Below the pieces are notes generated by a model. It was not told the DNA's origin and did no database searches. It saw nothing but the letters and a program-made list of their open reading frames with translations. 9,327 nt of DNA from Pseudomonadota bacterium. Its GTDB lineage: Bacteria > Myxococcota > Bradymonadia > UBA4248. Location of the stretch: the NCBI GenBank assembly GCA_017629415.1, contig JAGBXG010000157.1, positions 1-9,327 of the forward strand, in the 5' to 3' direction. Positions within the stretch are counted from its first letter, which is position 1; every line of letters begins with the position of its first letter. Positions 1 to 6,119 of the stretch are shown here, piece by piece. The position numbers were made by a program, and so were the translations under genes.

Positions 1-9
1 ACGTTTTGG

Positions 10-40
10 GGCGGAATGGAACCTTGTATTCCATTCCGCC
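10..40. repeat. Perfect 12-bp hairpin, copy 1 of a dispersed palindrome
   Basis: Bases 10-21 are exactly complementary to 29-40, leaving a 7-base loop at 22-28. The hairpin lies about 70 bases beyond the stop of the minus-strand transporter gene, so it could protect or end that transcript. It has no T tract on the minus-strand exit side and is therefore not a classical Rho-independent terminator. Read on the minus strand, its first 25 or so bases recur almost identically at 3549-3572 on the plus strand, which marks it as a dispersed element. The small palindrome GTGT-TTA-ACAC follows at 47-57. Confidence 0.6.
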
Positions 41-108
41 TGGGTTGTGTTTAACACTTCGTGAATGCTGACGTTTTTGCCGTCCTTTAAACGTGTGAAA
101 GGCTCAGA

Positions 109-3100
109 TTATTCTTTTTTTTCATCGTCCGAGTTTTTTTCATCGTCCGAGTTTGTATCATCGTTCGAGTTTGTTTCATCGTCCGAGTTTGTTTCAGCCA
201 TGTTCATATCTTTGATATCGATGGTTGCTCCATTGGCAGCTGCCAGGGTAGGGAACTTCATGAATCTCATGCTCCATCTTAAGAGTGCGGAGAGCAGCAT
301 GAGGGATGCGATACCACTGACGATCATGGCCACGCCGGTGAGTACGCCGAAGTGTTTGAGGGGCAGCAGTTCACCAAAGTAGAAGATGCTGAGACCGATG
401 CCGAGTTCGAGTGCACTGATGACAATGCCCCAGCCTGTGGTTTCGAGCATGCGATCGGAGGCTTCTTTTTGTGCTTTGGGATCTTTCCCGGGTTTTCCGA
501 ATTTCCAGAACAGGTGGCAGGCATAGTCAATGCCGCAAGACAACGAGATGGCTGCAATCATGGAGGAGCCGACGTTCATGCCGATATCAAAGAGCCCCAT
601 GAGTCCGAACACGACGATGACGGTAATGGATGCTGGGATGAGGGAAACGGCGGAGATGACGGCACTTCGTGTAAAGAGCAGGAGGCAGATGAAGACCATG
701 AGGAATGACAGGCCAAGGCTGATAATCTGGTTATAAACGACAGAATCGTTCATGGCTGTATAAATGACGGGATAGCCTTGTGGAACGACTTCAAATTCCT
801 GTTTTTCGATGACATAATCTTGGAGGCCAATGGTTTTGATAAATTCTTCGGGGAAATAGACGACGTTATCGGAGAGGCTCCAGATAGCGGATTCGAGCAT
901 TTCGACGAATTTTTCGCTGGGATCGGTTACGTTTGCAGCTTTAAAGATTTCAGCACTTCTGGCTTTTCGGAGTTTTTTGACGCTGGCGTCTTCGATTTCG
1001 CTGTGGACATAGCCCACGCCGTCTTCAAAACCTTGCATATTTTCGAGTTCAGAGGGCAGGGCCACAGCTTTGACTTGGTTGATGAGCCATTCTTTGGAAT
1101 ATGTGCCATTGGTAATGGCAGCCATCACGAGGTCTGTGAAGGCATCGACATTTGTTTTTTCAGCATCGAGGAAGACCATGGCATCTTCTTCATCGAAGAG
1201 GTTTAAGTTTACAACGGTATAGATGTCTTCGCGTGCGATTTTGATTTCGGTTTCAAACAGTGCTTTGTGGATGGTGTTATAATCGATGTTACGATCGTAT
1301 TTTTTCAGAATCCACTGTACGTGTTCGATCATTTCATCGCGTTCTTTTTTGACGGCATCTGCGTTCATTTTATCACGTGGGATAGAAACGCGCGGAGTCA
1401 GGAGGTGATCGATATCTTTGTAAATTTGGTAGGCCAAATCGCTGGCTTCTTCGAGGTCTTTGCCTTTAACGCGGATCTGCATCAAAGTGTGTTGCCAGGT
1501 GTTTTCGGCCATCATTGCGACAGCTGCGTCATCAGCATAAGCCAAGCTGAGAAGTGTGGCACAAAGTGTTTCTGAAGCCGGAATATGTTGACCATCGCCC
1601 ATCGTTCCGCCGACCATGATGACGATATCGGACATGGACTGGATGCCGGCAATGCGCGGATGCGCATTGATATAAGCGGTCATGCGTTCAATCTGACGCA
1701 GAACGAGTGGGGATTTGATATTGCCGTTGATTTCGGTCTGAATGAAGTTGGCACCGCCGAATCGTTCCACCATGAAGTCGTCAGCGACGATAGGTTGCGA
1801 ACCGGGGGCAAACAGTGAACTGGTGTCGCCGCGCGGTTCAACTTTGGAAGCAAAGAAACCGGCAACCAGGAGCAAGATGGCGATACCCACAGCCAGAAGT
1901 TTGCCGTGTTTATAGCATGCATCTGCGCCATTTTTGATGGCATTCATGGCCCATTTGGGGGCACGGCCTTCCTGTGAAGGTTTGAGCGGAAGTAAGGTAC
2001 AAGCGGAGGTCACGACCCAGAAAGTGACGAGCATGATGACGAGAGTGGCTGTTCCCATAGCTGCACCATATTCTACCATTGGATCGACATCCATGGCCAT
2101 GAAGCTGTAGAAACCGCAAGCTGTAGTCAAAACGCAAACGATAACCGGCGGTCCAGTATAAATCAAGGCTTCGCGGATGGCTTCTTTTTTGGGCATTCCG
2201 CTGTCGAGTCTTGTCAGAATAGCCGTCAGCAGATGAATGGCATAGGCACTGCCCAAAGCAACGAGCAAAACAGGCAATGATGTCGAAATCAGGGTCATAT
2301 TGTGTCCCAGGAGGTGCATGCCGCCCAAAACCCAGACAATGCTGACACCGACACTGAATAATGCAATCAAGGTTGCAAACAGGCTTTTACTCGTCGCCCA
2401 CATGATCAAAACGACGGCAGCGATGACGAACGGCGACAGTCTGGCCATATCTGAACGGGACTGATCTGCGGAATAAGCACCGATAAATGGTGAGCCGGCA
2501 TAAAAGACGTTGACGGAGGATTCTTCTTTGCCGTTTTCATGGGTTGTAATCATGCCCATATCGCGTTGAATATCGACGAGCATTTTTTTGAGCTGATCGG
2601 CGGCTTCCTTGACACCGACGCTTGTGTCATCGACTTGTGCATAAACAGCAGCGGCTTTACCATCCGGGCTTACCAGGAAGCCGCGCACGTGATCCAATGA
2701 CAAGGCGCGCTTTTTTACCTCTTGTAATTTGGCAGCCATTTCTGGTGTATGTGCTGCTTCTGACTTAGGATCCGGCAAATCGGGGACGAGGTCGGTAATA
2801 GCAGCTTCTTCTTCGCCTTCAGCGGTTGTGCCGTGGGCAATATCCTTAATTTCTGTAAAACATGTTGTATTGCTGACACAGTAAGCTTTTTGTGTTTCGT
2901 CTTCGATACTGGCGCATTCAAGTTGTTTAAATTCGCGGGCATAACGTCGCAGCAGCGTCAAATTTTCGACGGTAAAAATATCGCCTTCTTTGGCTTCGAC
3001 GCCCACAATTGCCATTTGAAGCCCATGAAATCTCTCGCCAATATCTTTAAACTTGACGACAAGCGGGTCGTCCTGCGGCAAGAATTTGATGACATCATCA

Positions 3101-3246
3101 TCGTTTTCAATATTCATGGCCGGGATTGCTAAGAATATTGTTGCGCCAAAAATGAGCAACAACAACGGCAGTGCAAAGCGTATAGCCGGCGTTGCCAGAA
3201 TCAAGCTGATTCGGCTCCAAATAGACAACTTTTCATTGTTTGGCAT
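109..3246 (-). CDS. RND-superfamily transporter, MMPL type
   Basis: This 1045-residue inner-membrane protein has the two-fold repeated RND plan. One N-terminal helix (about 23-43) is followed by a periplasmic domain (about 45-270), five helices (about 271-420), a seventh helix (about 449-467), a second periplasmic domain (about 470-838) and five helices (about 841-990). Each half carries the MMPL-type motif: GSAYAIHLL at 332-340 and GIDYACHLF at 905-913. Proteins of this family use the proton gradient to move lipids or other hydrophobic substrates, but the substrate here cannot be read from sequence. The second periplasmic domain has a charged, probably helical stretch (about 590-800), making the protein longer than many MMPL members. 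The C-terminus (about 1017-1045) is an acidic Asn/Ser/Asp/Glu repeat. I chose the ATG at 3246 because GGTG lies just upstream and the membrane helix follows normally. Extending to TTG 3357 or ATG 3327 adds residues encoded by a palindrome. No partner fusion protein or outer-membrane factor gene is adjacent. Family assignment is firm; function is not. Confidence 0.92.
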   Translation of the reverse strand: MPNNEKLSIWSRISLILATPAIRFALPLLLLIFGATIFLAIPAMNIENDDDVIKFLPQDDPLVVKFKDIGERFHGLQMAIVGVEAKEGDIFTVENLTLLRRYAREFKQLECASIEDETQKAYCVSNTTCFTEIKDIAHGTTAEGEEEAAITDLVPDLPDPKSEAAHTPEMAAKLQEVKKRALSLDHVRGFLVSPDGKAAAVYAQVDDTSVGVKEAADQLKKMLVDIQRDMGMITTHENGKEESSVNVFYAGSPFIGAYSADQSRSDMARLSPFVIAAVVLIMWATSKSLFATLIALFSVGVSIVWVLGGMHLLGHNMTLISTSLPVLLVALGSAYAIHLLTAILTRLDSGMPKKEAIREALIYTGPPVIVCVLTTACGFYSFMAMDVDPMVEYGAAMGTATLVIMLVTFWVVTSACTLLPLKPSQEGRAPKWAMNAIKNGADACYKHGKLLAVGIAILLLVAGFFASKVEPRGDTSSLFAPGSQPIVADDFMVERFGGANFIQTEINGNIKSPLVLRQIERMTAYINAHPRIAGIQSMSDIVIMVGGTMGDGQHIPASETLCATLLSLAYADDAAVAMMAENTWQHTLMQIRVKGKDLEEASDLAYQIYKDIDHLLTPRVSIPRDKMNADAVKKERDEMIEHVQWILKKYDRNIDYNTIHKALFETEIKIAREDIYTVVNLNLFDEEDAMVFLDAEKTNVDAFTDLVMAAITNGTYSKEWLINQVKAVALPSELENMQGFEDGVGYVHSEIEDASVKKLRKARSAEIFKAANVTDPSEKFVEMLESAIWSLSDNVVYFPEEFIKTIGLQDYVIEKQEFEVVPQGYPVIYTAMNDSVVYNQIISLGLSFLMVFICLLLFTRSAVISAVSLIPASITVIVVFGLMGLFDIGMNVGSSMIAAISLSCGIDYACHLFWKFGKPGKDPKAQKEASDRMLETTGWGIVISALELGIGLSIFYFGELLPLKHFGVLTGVAMIVSGIASLMLLSALLRWSMRFMKFPTLAAANGATIDIKDMNMAETNSDDETNSNDDTNSDDEKNSDDEKKE
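122..193 (-). repeat. Four 18-bp tandem repeats encoding an acidic C-terminal tail
   Basis: Four consecutive 18-base units (122-139, 140-157, 158-175, 176-193) share the plus-strand core TCATCGTCCGAGTTT, with few substitutions. They lie inside the 3' end of the transporter gene and encode hexapeptides of the form (E/D)(T/K)NS(D/N)D on the minus strand. The unit length is a multiple of three, so gain or loss of a unit would only lengthen or shorten the cytoplasmic tail. Confidence 0.9.
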
Positions 3247-3274
3247 TTTATCACCATTGGTTAACACACAAAAT

Positions 3275-3306
3275 GTCACGCACGGGCCTGCCTTGGCCGG
3301 CATGAC
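3275..3306. repeat. Imperfect REP-like palindrome in the transporter leader
   Basis: GTCA at 3275-3278 pairs with TGAC at 3303-3306. The arms continue inward through GC-rich sequence, with one mismatch and two bulges, to a short loop at about 3289-3294. The element lies 30-60 bases upstream of the chosen ATG at 3246, so it would be transcribed in the leader and could fold near the ribosome binding site. Translated on the minus strand it gives a VMPAKAG-like peptide, a type of spurious peptide I associate with dispersed proteobacterial palindromes. It may be a REP element rather than a gene-specific regulator. Confidence 0.45.
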
Positions 3307-3377
3307 GGACAAAAATAAAGGGAGCATGTTAAAACAGGCCCCCGAAATCGGAGTCAACCAACGTTATAATGATAGAA

Positions 3378-3406
3378 ATATTCTAAAATTGATTTTTAGA
3401 CTGCAA
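3378..3406 (-). promoter_or_regulatory. Possible sigma70-type promoter of the transporter gene
   Basis: On the minus strand TTGCAG (plus 3401-3406) and GAATAT (plus 3378-3383) are separated by 17 bases in an AT-rich stretch. This would leave a leader of about 125 bases that includes the 3275-3306 palindrome. Both boxes are only partial matches. TTGACT on the minus strand (plus 3352-3357) is an alternative -35 but lacks a good -10. Confidence 0.2.
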
Positions 3407-3446
3407 TATCCCCAGTTTTTCTAGTGTTTTTATGTATTTGTGCATC

Positions 3447-3481
3447 GCGCTATTCGGGCTATGCCCGAATACGCGCTTTTT
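3447..3481 (+). repeat. Bulged palindrome followed by T5, terminator-like
   Basis: ATTCGGGC at 3452-3459 pairs with GCCCGAAT at 3463-3470 around a TAT loop. The stem continues outward as GCGCT (3447-3451) against A and GCGC (3471, 3473-3476), with C3472 bulged. TTTTT follows at 3477-3481, which gives the plus strand the look of a Rho-independent terminator, but no plus-strand gene precedes it. The edges CGCTATT and AATACGCG and the bulged C recur in the palindrome at 5747-5773, so a dispersed repeat is the better reading. Confidence 0.5.
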
Positions 3482-3548
3482 GTGGGGATGCTAGTTACAG
3501 TGTGGGCAGCGTTGCCAATCACTTACAATGTCGCTTGTTACGGGAAAG

Positions 3549-3572
3549 CGGAATGGAATACAGGGTTCCATT
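3549..3572 (+). repeat. Copy 2 of the dispersed hairpin (inverted relative to copy 1)
   Basis: This segment begins GCGGAATGGAATACA and matches the minus-strand reading of 10-40 with a single difference over its length. The inner stem is kept (3552-3558 with 3566-3572, 7-base loop) but the outer stem is lost because the 3' arm diverges after 3572. The two copies face each other on either side of the transporter gene. Confidence 0.6.
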
Positions 3573-3655
3573 GTGTCCCTAAATGTTTGCGTTGGGCACT
3601 CGTCAGACTTCTCAAACCGTAAGTCTTCATTGTGGGTTTTAAGGGGCAGAGTTTT

Positions 3656-3677
3656 GGGTTGGGTGGTAGGGCGAGGG
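3656..3677 (+). other. Potential G-quadruplex motif
   Basis: Four runs of three G (3656-3658, 3661-3663, 3669-3671, 3675-3677) are separated by loops of 2, 5 and 3 bases. A further GGGG lies at 3643-3646. This meets the usual sequence rule for an intramolecular quadruplex. About 100 bases further on the strand bias reverses, with a C-rich plus strand at 3780-3812. Confidence 0.45.
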
Positions 3678-3761
3678 TCTAAAAGAACTTTGGGGATCTC
3701 CGGGTGCGTACAAGGTACAGCTTATCTTTGGTACTGGGTATGTTATTTGTTACAGCAAGTC

Positions 3762-3829
3762 CCCAATATCCATTGGGTTCCCCCTCCCCCACCGCCGCCG
3801 CCATCCCTACCCGGGTGCGCTGTGCGCAC
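3762..3829. other. Two perfect hairpins flanking a C-rich tract
   Basis: CCCAAT (3762-3767) pairs with ATTGGG (3772-3777) around ATCC. A pyrimidine/C-rich stretch follows at 3780-3812 with two C5 runs and CCG triplets. GTGCGC (3815-3820) then pairs with GCGCAC (3824-3829) around TGT. The C-rich tract accounts for the polyproline in one of the spurious frames here. No function can be assigned. Confidence 0.4.
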
Positions 3830-3847
3830 AAAATACAGTTCTCCTTT

Positions 3848-3964
3848 CGCTCGGAGCTTTAAGTTTGAATGCTTTCAAACCCATAGCTAATTTCTCATGG
3901 TTTTCATAAGAAACGAGCGTGAAGTGAGCGTTTGTATTTGCAGTATCGAGGATTTCGATTCTGC
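3848..3964. other. Cluster of small hairpins, possible structured RNA
   Basis: CGCTCG (3848-3853) is complementary to CGAGCG (3914-3919). Between them lie GTTTGAA-TGCT-TTCAAAC (3863-3880), a CCAT/ATGG pairing (3881-3884 with 3897-3900) and a small hairpin near 3900-3914, giving a possible multibranched fold. Just downstream, GCAG-T-ATCGA (3940-3949) pairs with TCGAT-T-CTGC (3955-3964) across one T-T mismatch. No promoter, terminator or known RNA family was recognised, and short stems like these can occur by chance. Confidence 0.2.
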
Positions 3965-4379
3965 GCGCACCGGCTCCGCATGACATCTATGCCTCATATT
4001 CTCGTCAGACGATGGGGCATAAATTGTTATCTGTGTCAGAGGGACGGACTGACATTAGAAACGTATCATGCGTTATGTGTTGATTCCGCTTACAGCGGTC
4101 ATCGAGAATTGGTTTGAGGGGGGGGGCGCGTATGGTCAGCATAAGGGGATAGAATTAGGGTAGCTCTATTGCTACATCCTGTGTGATGCCAACCGGAAAG
4201 TCATTGTGACGATTTTATTTTAAAAAAATTAAAAATTCTTTGTTTTGTTATGAATGAGGTGTTTGGGGACGTGGGTTATCGTCCTACAAGACGCTTGATA
4301 AATGTTTGATAACGGCTTAAACATACATGTCGTTATGCGGTTTACGGCATAATGCAAATGAAATAGATACTTTTATGAT

Positions 4380-4384
4380 AAGGA
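4380..4384 (+). promoter_or_regulatory. Ribosome binding site of glyA
   Basis: AAGGA ends nine bases before the ATG at 4394 and supports that start. A second ATG at 4398 is in another frame. Confidence 0.7.
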
Positions 4385-4393
4385 TTTTGGCAC

Positions 4394-5614
4394 ATGCATG
4401 ACCTTGAAGTCAAAGCGATTATAGACCGTGAATGGGAGCGTCAAGCTTCTGTTTTACGTATGATTCCCAGTGAAAATATTGTTTCCGACAGTGTTTTGGA
4501 GGCGTTGGGTTCTTGTTTTGTGAACAAATACGCCGAAGGTTATCCTGCCAAACGTTATTATCAGGGACAGGAAAACAATGATGCGATTGAGCGGTTAGCC
4601 TGTGAACGAGCTTGTGCACTTTTTGGTGCTGAGCATGCCAATGTTCAGAGCTACAGTGGTTCGCCTGCAAATATGGCGGCTTATATGGCGCTTTGTGAGC
4701 CTGGCGATAAGGTGGTTGGGCTGGGATTGAACTCGGGTGGTCATTTGACGCATGGCTGGAAGGTGAATTTCTCGGGCAAATTGTATGAACCGCATCAAGT
4801 TGAAGTGAATCGGGAAACCGAATGTCTGGATTATGATGAAGTGGCGGCAATTTGTCGTGAAATTCACCCTAAAGTTTTGTTTATTGGCACGACGTCTTAC
4901 AGTCGGGCTTTTGATTTTGCGCGTTTACGTCAAATTGCGGATGAATGTGGGGCATATCTTGTCGCTGACATTGCGCACGTGGCAGGACTTGTTGTTGCGG
5001 GTGCTTATCCGAATCCGGTGCCTTATGCAGATGTTGTGACGATGACAGTTCATAAGACCTTGCGTGGTCCGAGAGGCGGTATGATTTTGTGCAAAGAACA
5101 GCATGCCAAAGCGATTGATCGTGCGGTATTTCCTGGTATTCAGGGGGGGCCTCATGTCAACCAGATTGCAGCATTGGCTGTTGCCTTGGGTGAAGCGGCC
5201 ACACCGGCCTTTGCGGATTACGGTAAACAGGTTGTCAAAAATGCCCAAACTTTGGCTCAAGCTCTTGTTGATCGCGGTTTACGCATTGTCAGCGGCGGCA
5301 CAGATTGTCATCTCATGGTTGTGGATTTGCGCGCCAAAAATATCGATGGTAAAACAGCGGCGACTGCTCTCGAAAAAGCCGGTATTGTTTGTAATTTCAA
5401 TGCGATTCCTTACGATCCCAATCCTCCGCGTCGTCCCAGCGGTATTCGTTTAGGCACACCGTCTATTACGACACGCGGGCTGAAAGAGAATGATATGATT
5501 CGCATTGCCGATTGGATTGTTCGCGTTCTCGAAAACTCTGAGGATGAGAACCTTTTGGCAGCTACGGCAGCCGAGATTAAAGAATTTCTCAAAGCATTTC
5601 CCTATCATCACTGA
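4394..5614 (+). CDS. glyA: Serine hydroxymethyltransferase
   Basis: This cytosolic PLP enzyme interconverts serine plus tetrahydrofolate with glycine plus 5,10-methylene-tetrahydrofolate, the main source of one-carbon units. The 406-residue product is close to the usual bacterial length (about 415-420) and appears complete. Family landmarks in order are IPSENIVSDSVLEALGS (24-40), NKYAEGYP (44-51), SGSPAN (88-93), ADIAHVAGLV with the PLP-contacting Asp192 and His195 (191-200), HKTLRGPRGG with the Schiff-base Lys221 (220-229), FPGIQGGP (246-253) and RLGTPSITTRG with the carboxylate-binding Arg (352-362). Two motifs are unusual: TMTVHK replaces the near-invariant TTTTHK before the lysine, and YYQGQENND replaces YYGGCEYVD. 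SGSPAN resembles eukaryotic enzymes more than the common bacterial SGSQAN. AAGGA precedes the start. No folate or glycine-cleavage gene is adjacent, and no glycine riboswitch was recognised upstream. No strong Rho-independent terminator follows the TGA. Confidence 0.97.
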   Translation: MHDLEVKAIIDREWERQASVLRMIPSENIVSDSVLEALGSCFVNKYAEGYPAKRYYQGQENNDAIERLACERACALFGAEHANVQSYSGSPANMAAYMALCEPGDKVVGLGLNSGGHLTHGWKVNFSGKLYEPHQVEVNRETECLDYDEVAAICREIHPKVLFIGTTSYSRAFDFARLRQIADECGAYLVADIAHVAGLVVAGAYPNPVPYADVVTMTVHKTLRGPRGGMILCKEQHAKAIDRAVFPGIQGGPHVNQIAALAVALGEAATPAFADYGKQVVKNAQTLAQALVDRGLRIVSGGTDCHLMVVDLRAKNIDGKTAATALEKAGIVCNFNAIPYDPNPPRRPSGIRLGTPSITTRGLKENDMIRIADWIVRVLENSEDENLLAATAAEIKEFLKAFPYHH

Positions 5615-5723
5615 GTTTTGTGAGGCTCTTTTTAGGGCGCTGGGGAATTTTCAAATCATATCTTAATGTTTGAAGATGAGGTTTCTTTGCCCCTTAGGGA
5701 ATGTCTGAACAATTGCTTTTTTA

Positions 5724-5802
5724 CGTATGGGGGCCAAGCCCCCTACGCCGCTATTTGCAAGCAAATACGCGGCTACCCCCGATGCGGGGACGGCGCCCCG
5801 CA
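5724..5802. repeat. Triple GC-rich hairpin cluster after glyA
   Basis: Three hairpins lie nearly back to back. The first pairs CGTA-T-GGGGGC (5724-5734) with GCCCCC-TACG (5738-5747), bulging T5728. The second pairs GCCGCTATTTGC (5747-5758) with GCAAATA-C-GCGGC (5761-5773), bulging C5768 in the same position as the palindrome at 3447-3476. The third pairs TGCGGGG (5783-5789) with CCCCGCA (5796-5802). A T6 run precedes the cluster rather than following it, so it is not a standard plus-strand terminator, though it may still define the glyA transcript end. A repeat composite is the more likely reading. Confidence 0.55.
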
Positions 5803-5958
5803 ACGCCCCGCCCGAATTTTATTCAGAGATTATTTAGGAGAGATGGGCACGGCGTATGTATTTCTTTGGGTGCTCTGCATGGGCTCCTGTTTATCTTTAT
5901 CGTCATAACGCGCTTGTCTTTGAATAGACCATCCCAATAGCGTTCTGATTCCAAGCGA

Positions 5959-5988
5959 GTGGTTTTTCTTTTTCATTGTGTAAACCAC
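5959..5988. repeat. Interrupted inverted repeat GTGGTTT / AAACCAC
   Basis: A perfect 7-bp inverted repeat (5959-5965 and 5982-5988) is separated by a 16-base T-rich loop. It lies about 130 bases upstream of the large gene's ATG and could be an operator or a weak hairpin. Confidence 0.35.
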
Positions 5989-6079
5989 CTAAAATGTTTG
6001 CAGACGATGGCATAACGTGTCATTCTTAATATGGTGTGCCTTTGGAAAGCTATAACCTGGGGTCATAACTCACAAACAA

Positions 6080-6096
6080 GGCATTAACGTAATGCC
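6080..6096. promoter_or_regulatory. Perfect palindrome GGCATTA-ACG-TAATGCC, possible operator
   Basis: Seven-base arms are exactly complementary around a 3-base centre, ending 23 bases upstream of the ATG at 6120 and starting 24 bases after the TATAAC at 6051-6056. This places it in the expected leader, so it could be a repressor site or an RNA hairpin just ahead of the ribosome binding site. The binding factor is unknown. Confidence 0.35.
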
Positions 6097-6110
6097 CCAT
6101 TGAGTATTTT

Positions 6111-6115
6111 GGAAG
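6111..6115 (+). promoter_or_regulatory. Ribosome binding site of the large membrane protein
   Basis: GGAAG ends four bases before the ATG at 6120. The spacing is a little short, but no better start exists nearby; the next in-frame ATG (6195) has no such sequence. Confidence 0.5.
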
Positions 6116-6119
6116 TCAG

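Larger units (their letters stand above)
3247..4393. other. Long structured spacer between divergent genes, no credible CDS
   Basis: About 1.1 kb separates the start codons of the transporter and glyA. Open frames here lack ribosome binding sites and encode low-complexity or palindrome-derived peptides. No tRNA, rRNA, tmRNA, SRP or RNase P signature was recognised. The stretch does hold a REP-like palindrome (3275-3306), a bulged palindrome with T tract (3447-3481), a second copy of the 10-40 hairpin (3549-3572), a G-quadruplex motif (3656-3677) and a perfect 6-bp hairpin (3762-3777). It also holds a C-rich tract (3780-3812), a GTGCGC-TGT-GCGCAC hairpin (3815-3829), a hairpin cluster (3848-3964), a run of nine G (4118-4126) and an AT-rich segment (about 4205-4250). 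It must also contain the glyA promoter, which I could not place convincingly. Confidence 0.7.
5615..6119. other. Spacer with inverted repeats, no credible CDS
   Basis: About 500 bases between glyA and the large membrane protein gene hold no supported gene. A short frame from ATG 5843 would encode about 21 hydrophobic residues, but AGGAG sits almost against its start. The stretch contains the GC-rich triple hairpin (5724-5802), an interrupted inverted repeat (5959-5988) and a perfect palindrome (6080-6096). TATAAC at 6051-6056 resembles a -10 box for the downstream gene, but no matching -35 lies 16-18 bases upstream. Confidence 0.65.

Noticed and set aside
3247..3357. N-terminal extension of the transporter from TTG 3357 or ATG 3327
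   Set aside because: Neither start has a ribosome binding site, and the extension is encoded by the REP-like palindrome. The ATG at 3246 has GGTG upstream.
3440..3622. Plus-strand 60-codon frame
   Set aside because: Its N-terminal part is the translation of the palindrome at 3447-3476, and the remainder covers copy 2 of the dispersed hairpin.
3528..3890. Plus-strand frame of 120 codons with a polyproline stretch
   Set aside because: No ribosome binding site; the polyproline comes from the C-rich tract and the rest spans the hairpin repeats and G-quadruplex motif.
5615..5660. Rho-independent terminator directly after glyA
   Set aside because: There is a CTTTTT run near 5630, but the preceding stem is at most three base pairs.
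5843..5908. Short hydrophobic peptide gene
   Set aside because: About 21 codons with AGGAG almost touching the ATG; no conservation can be judged and the frame is not distinguishable from chance.
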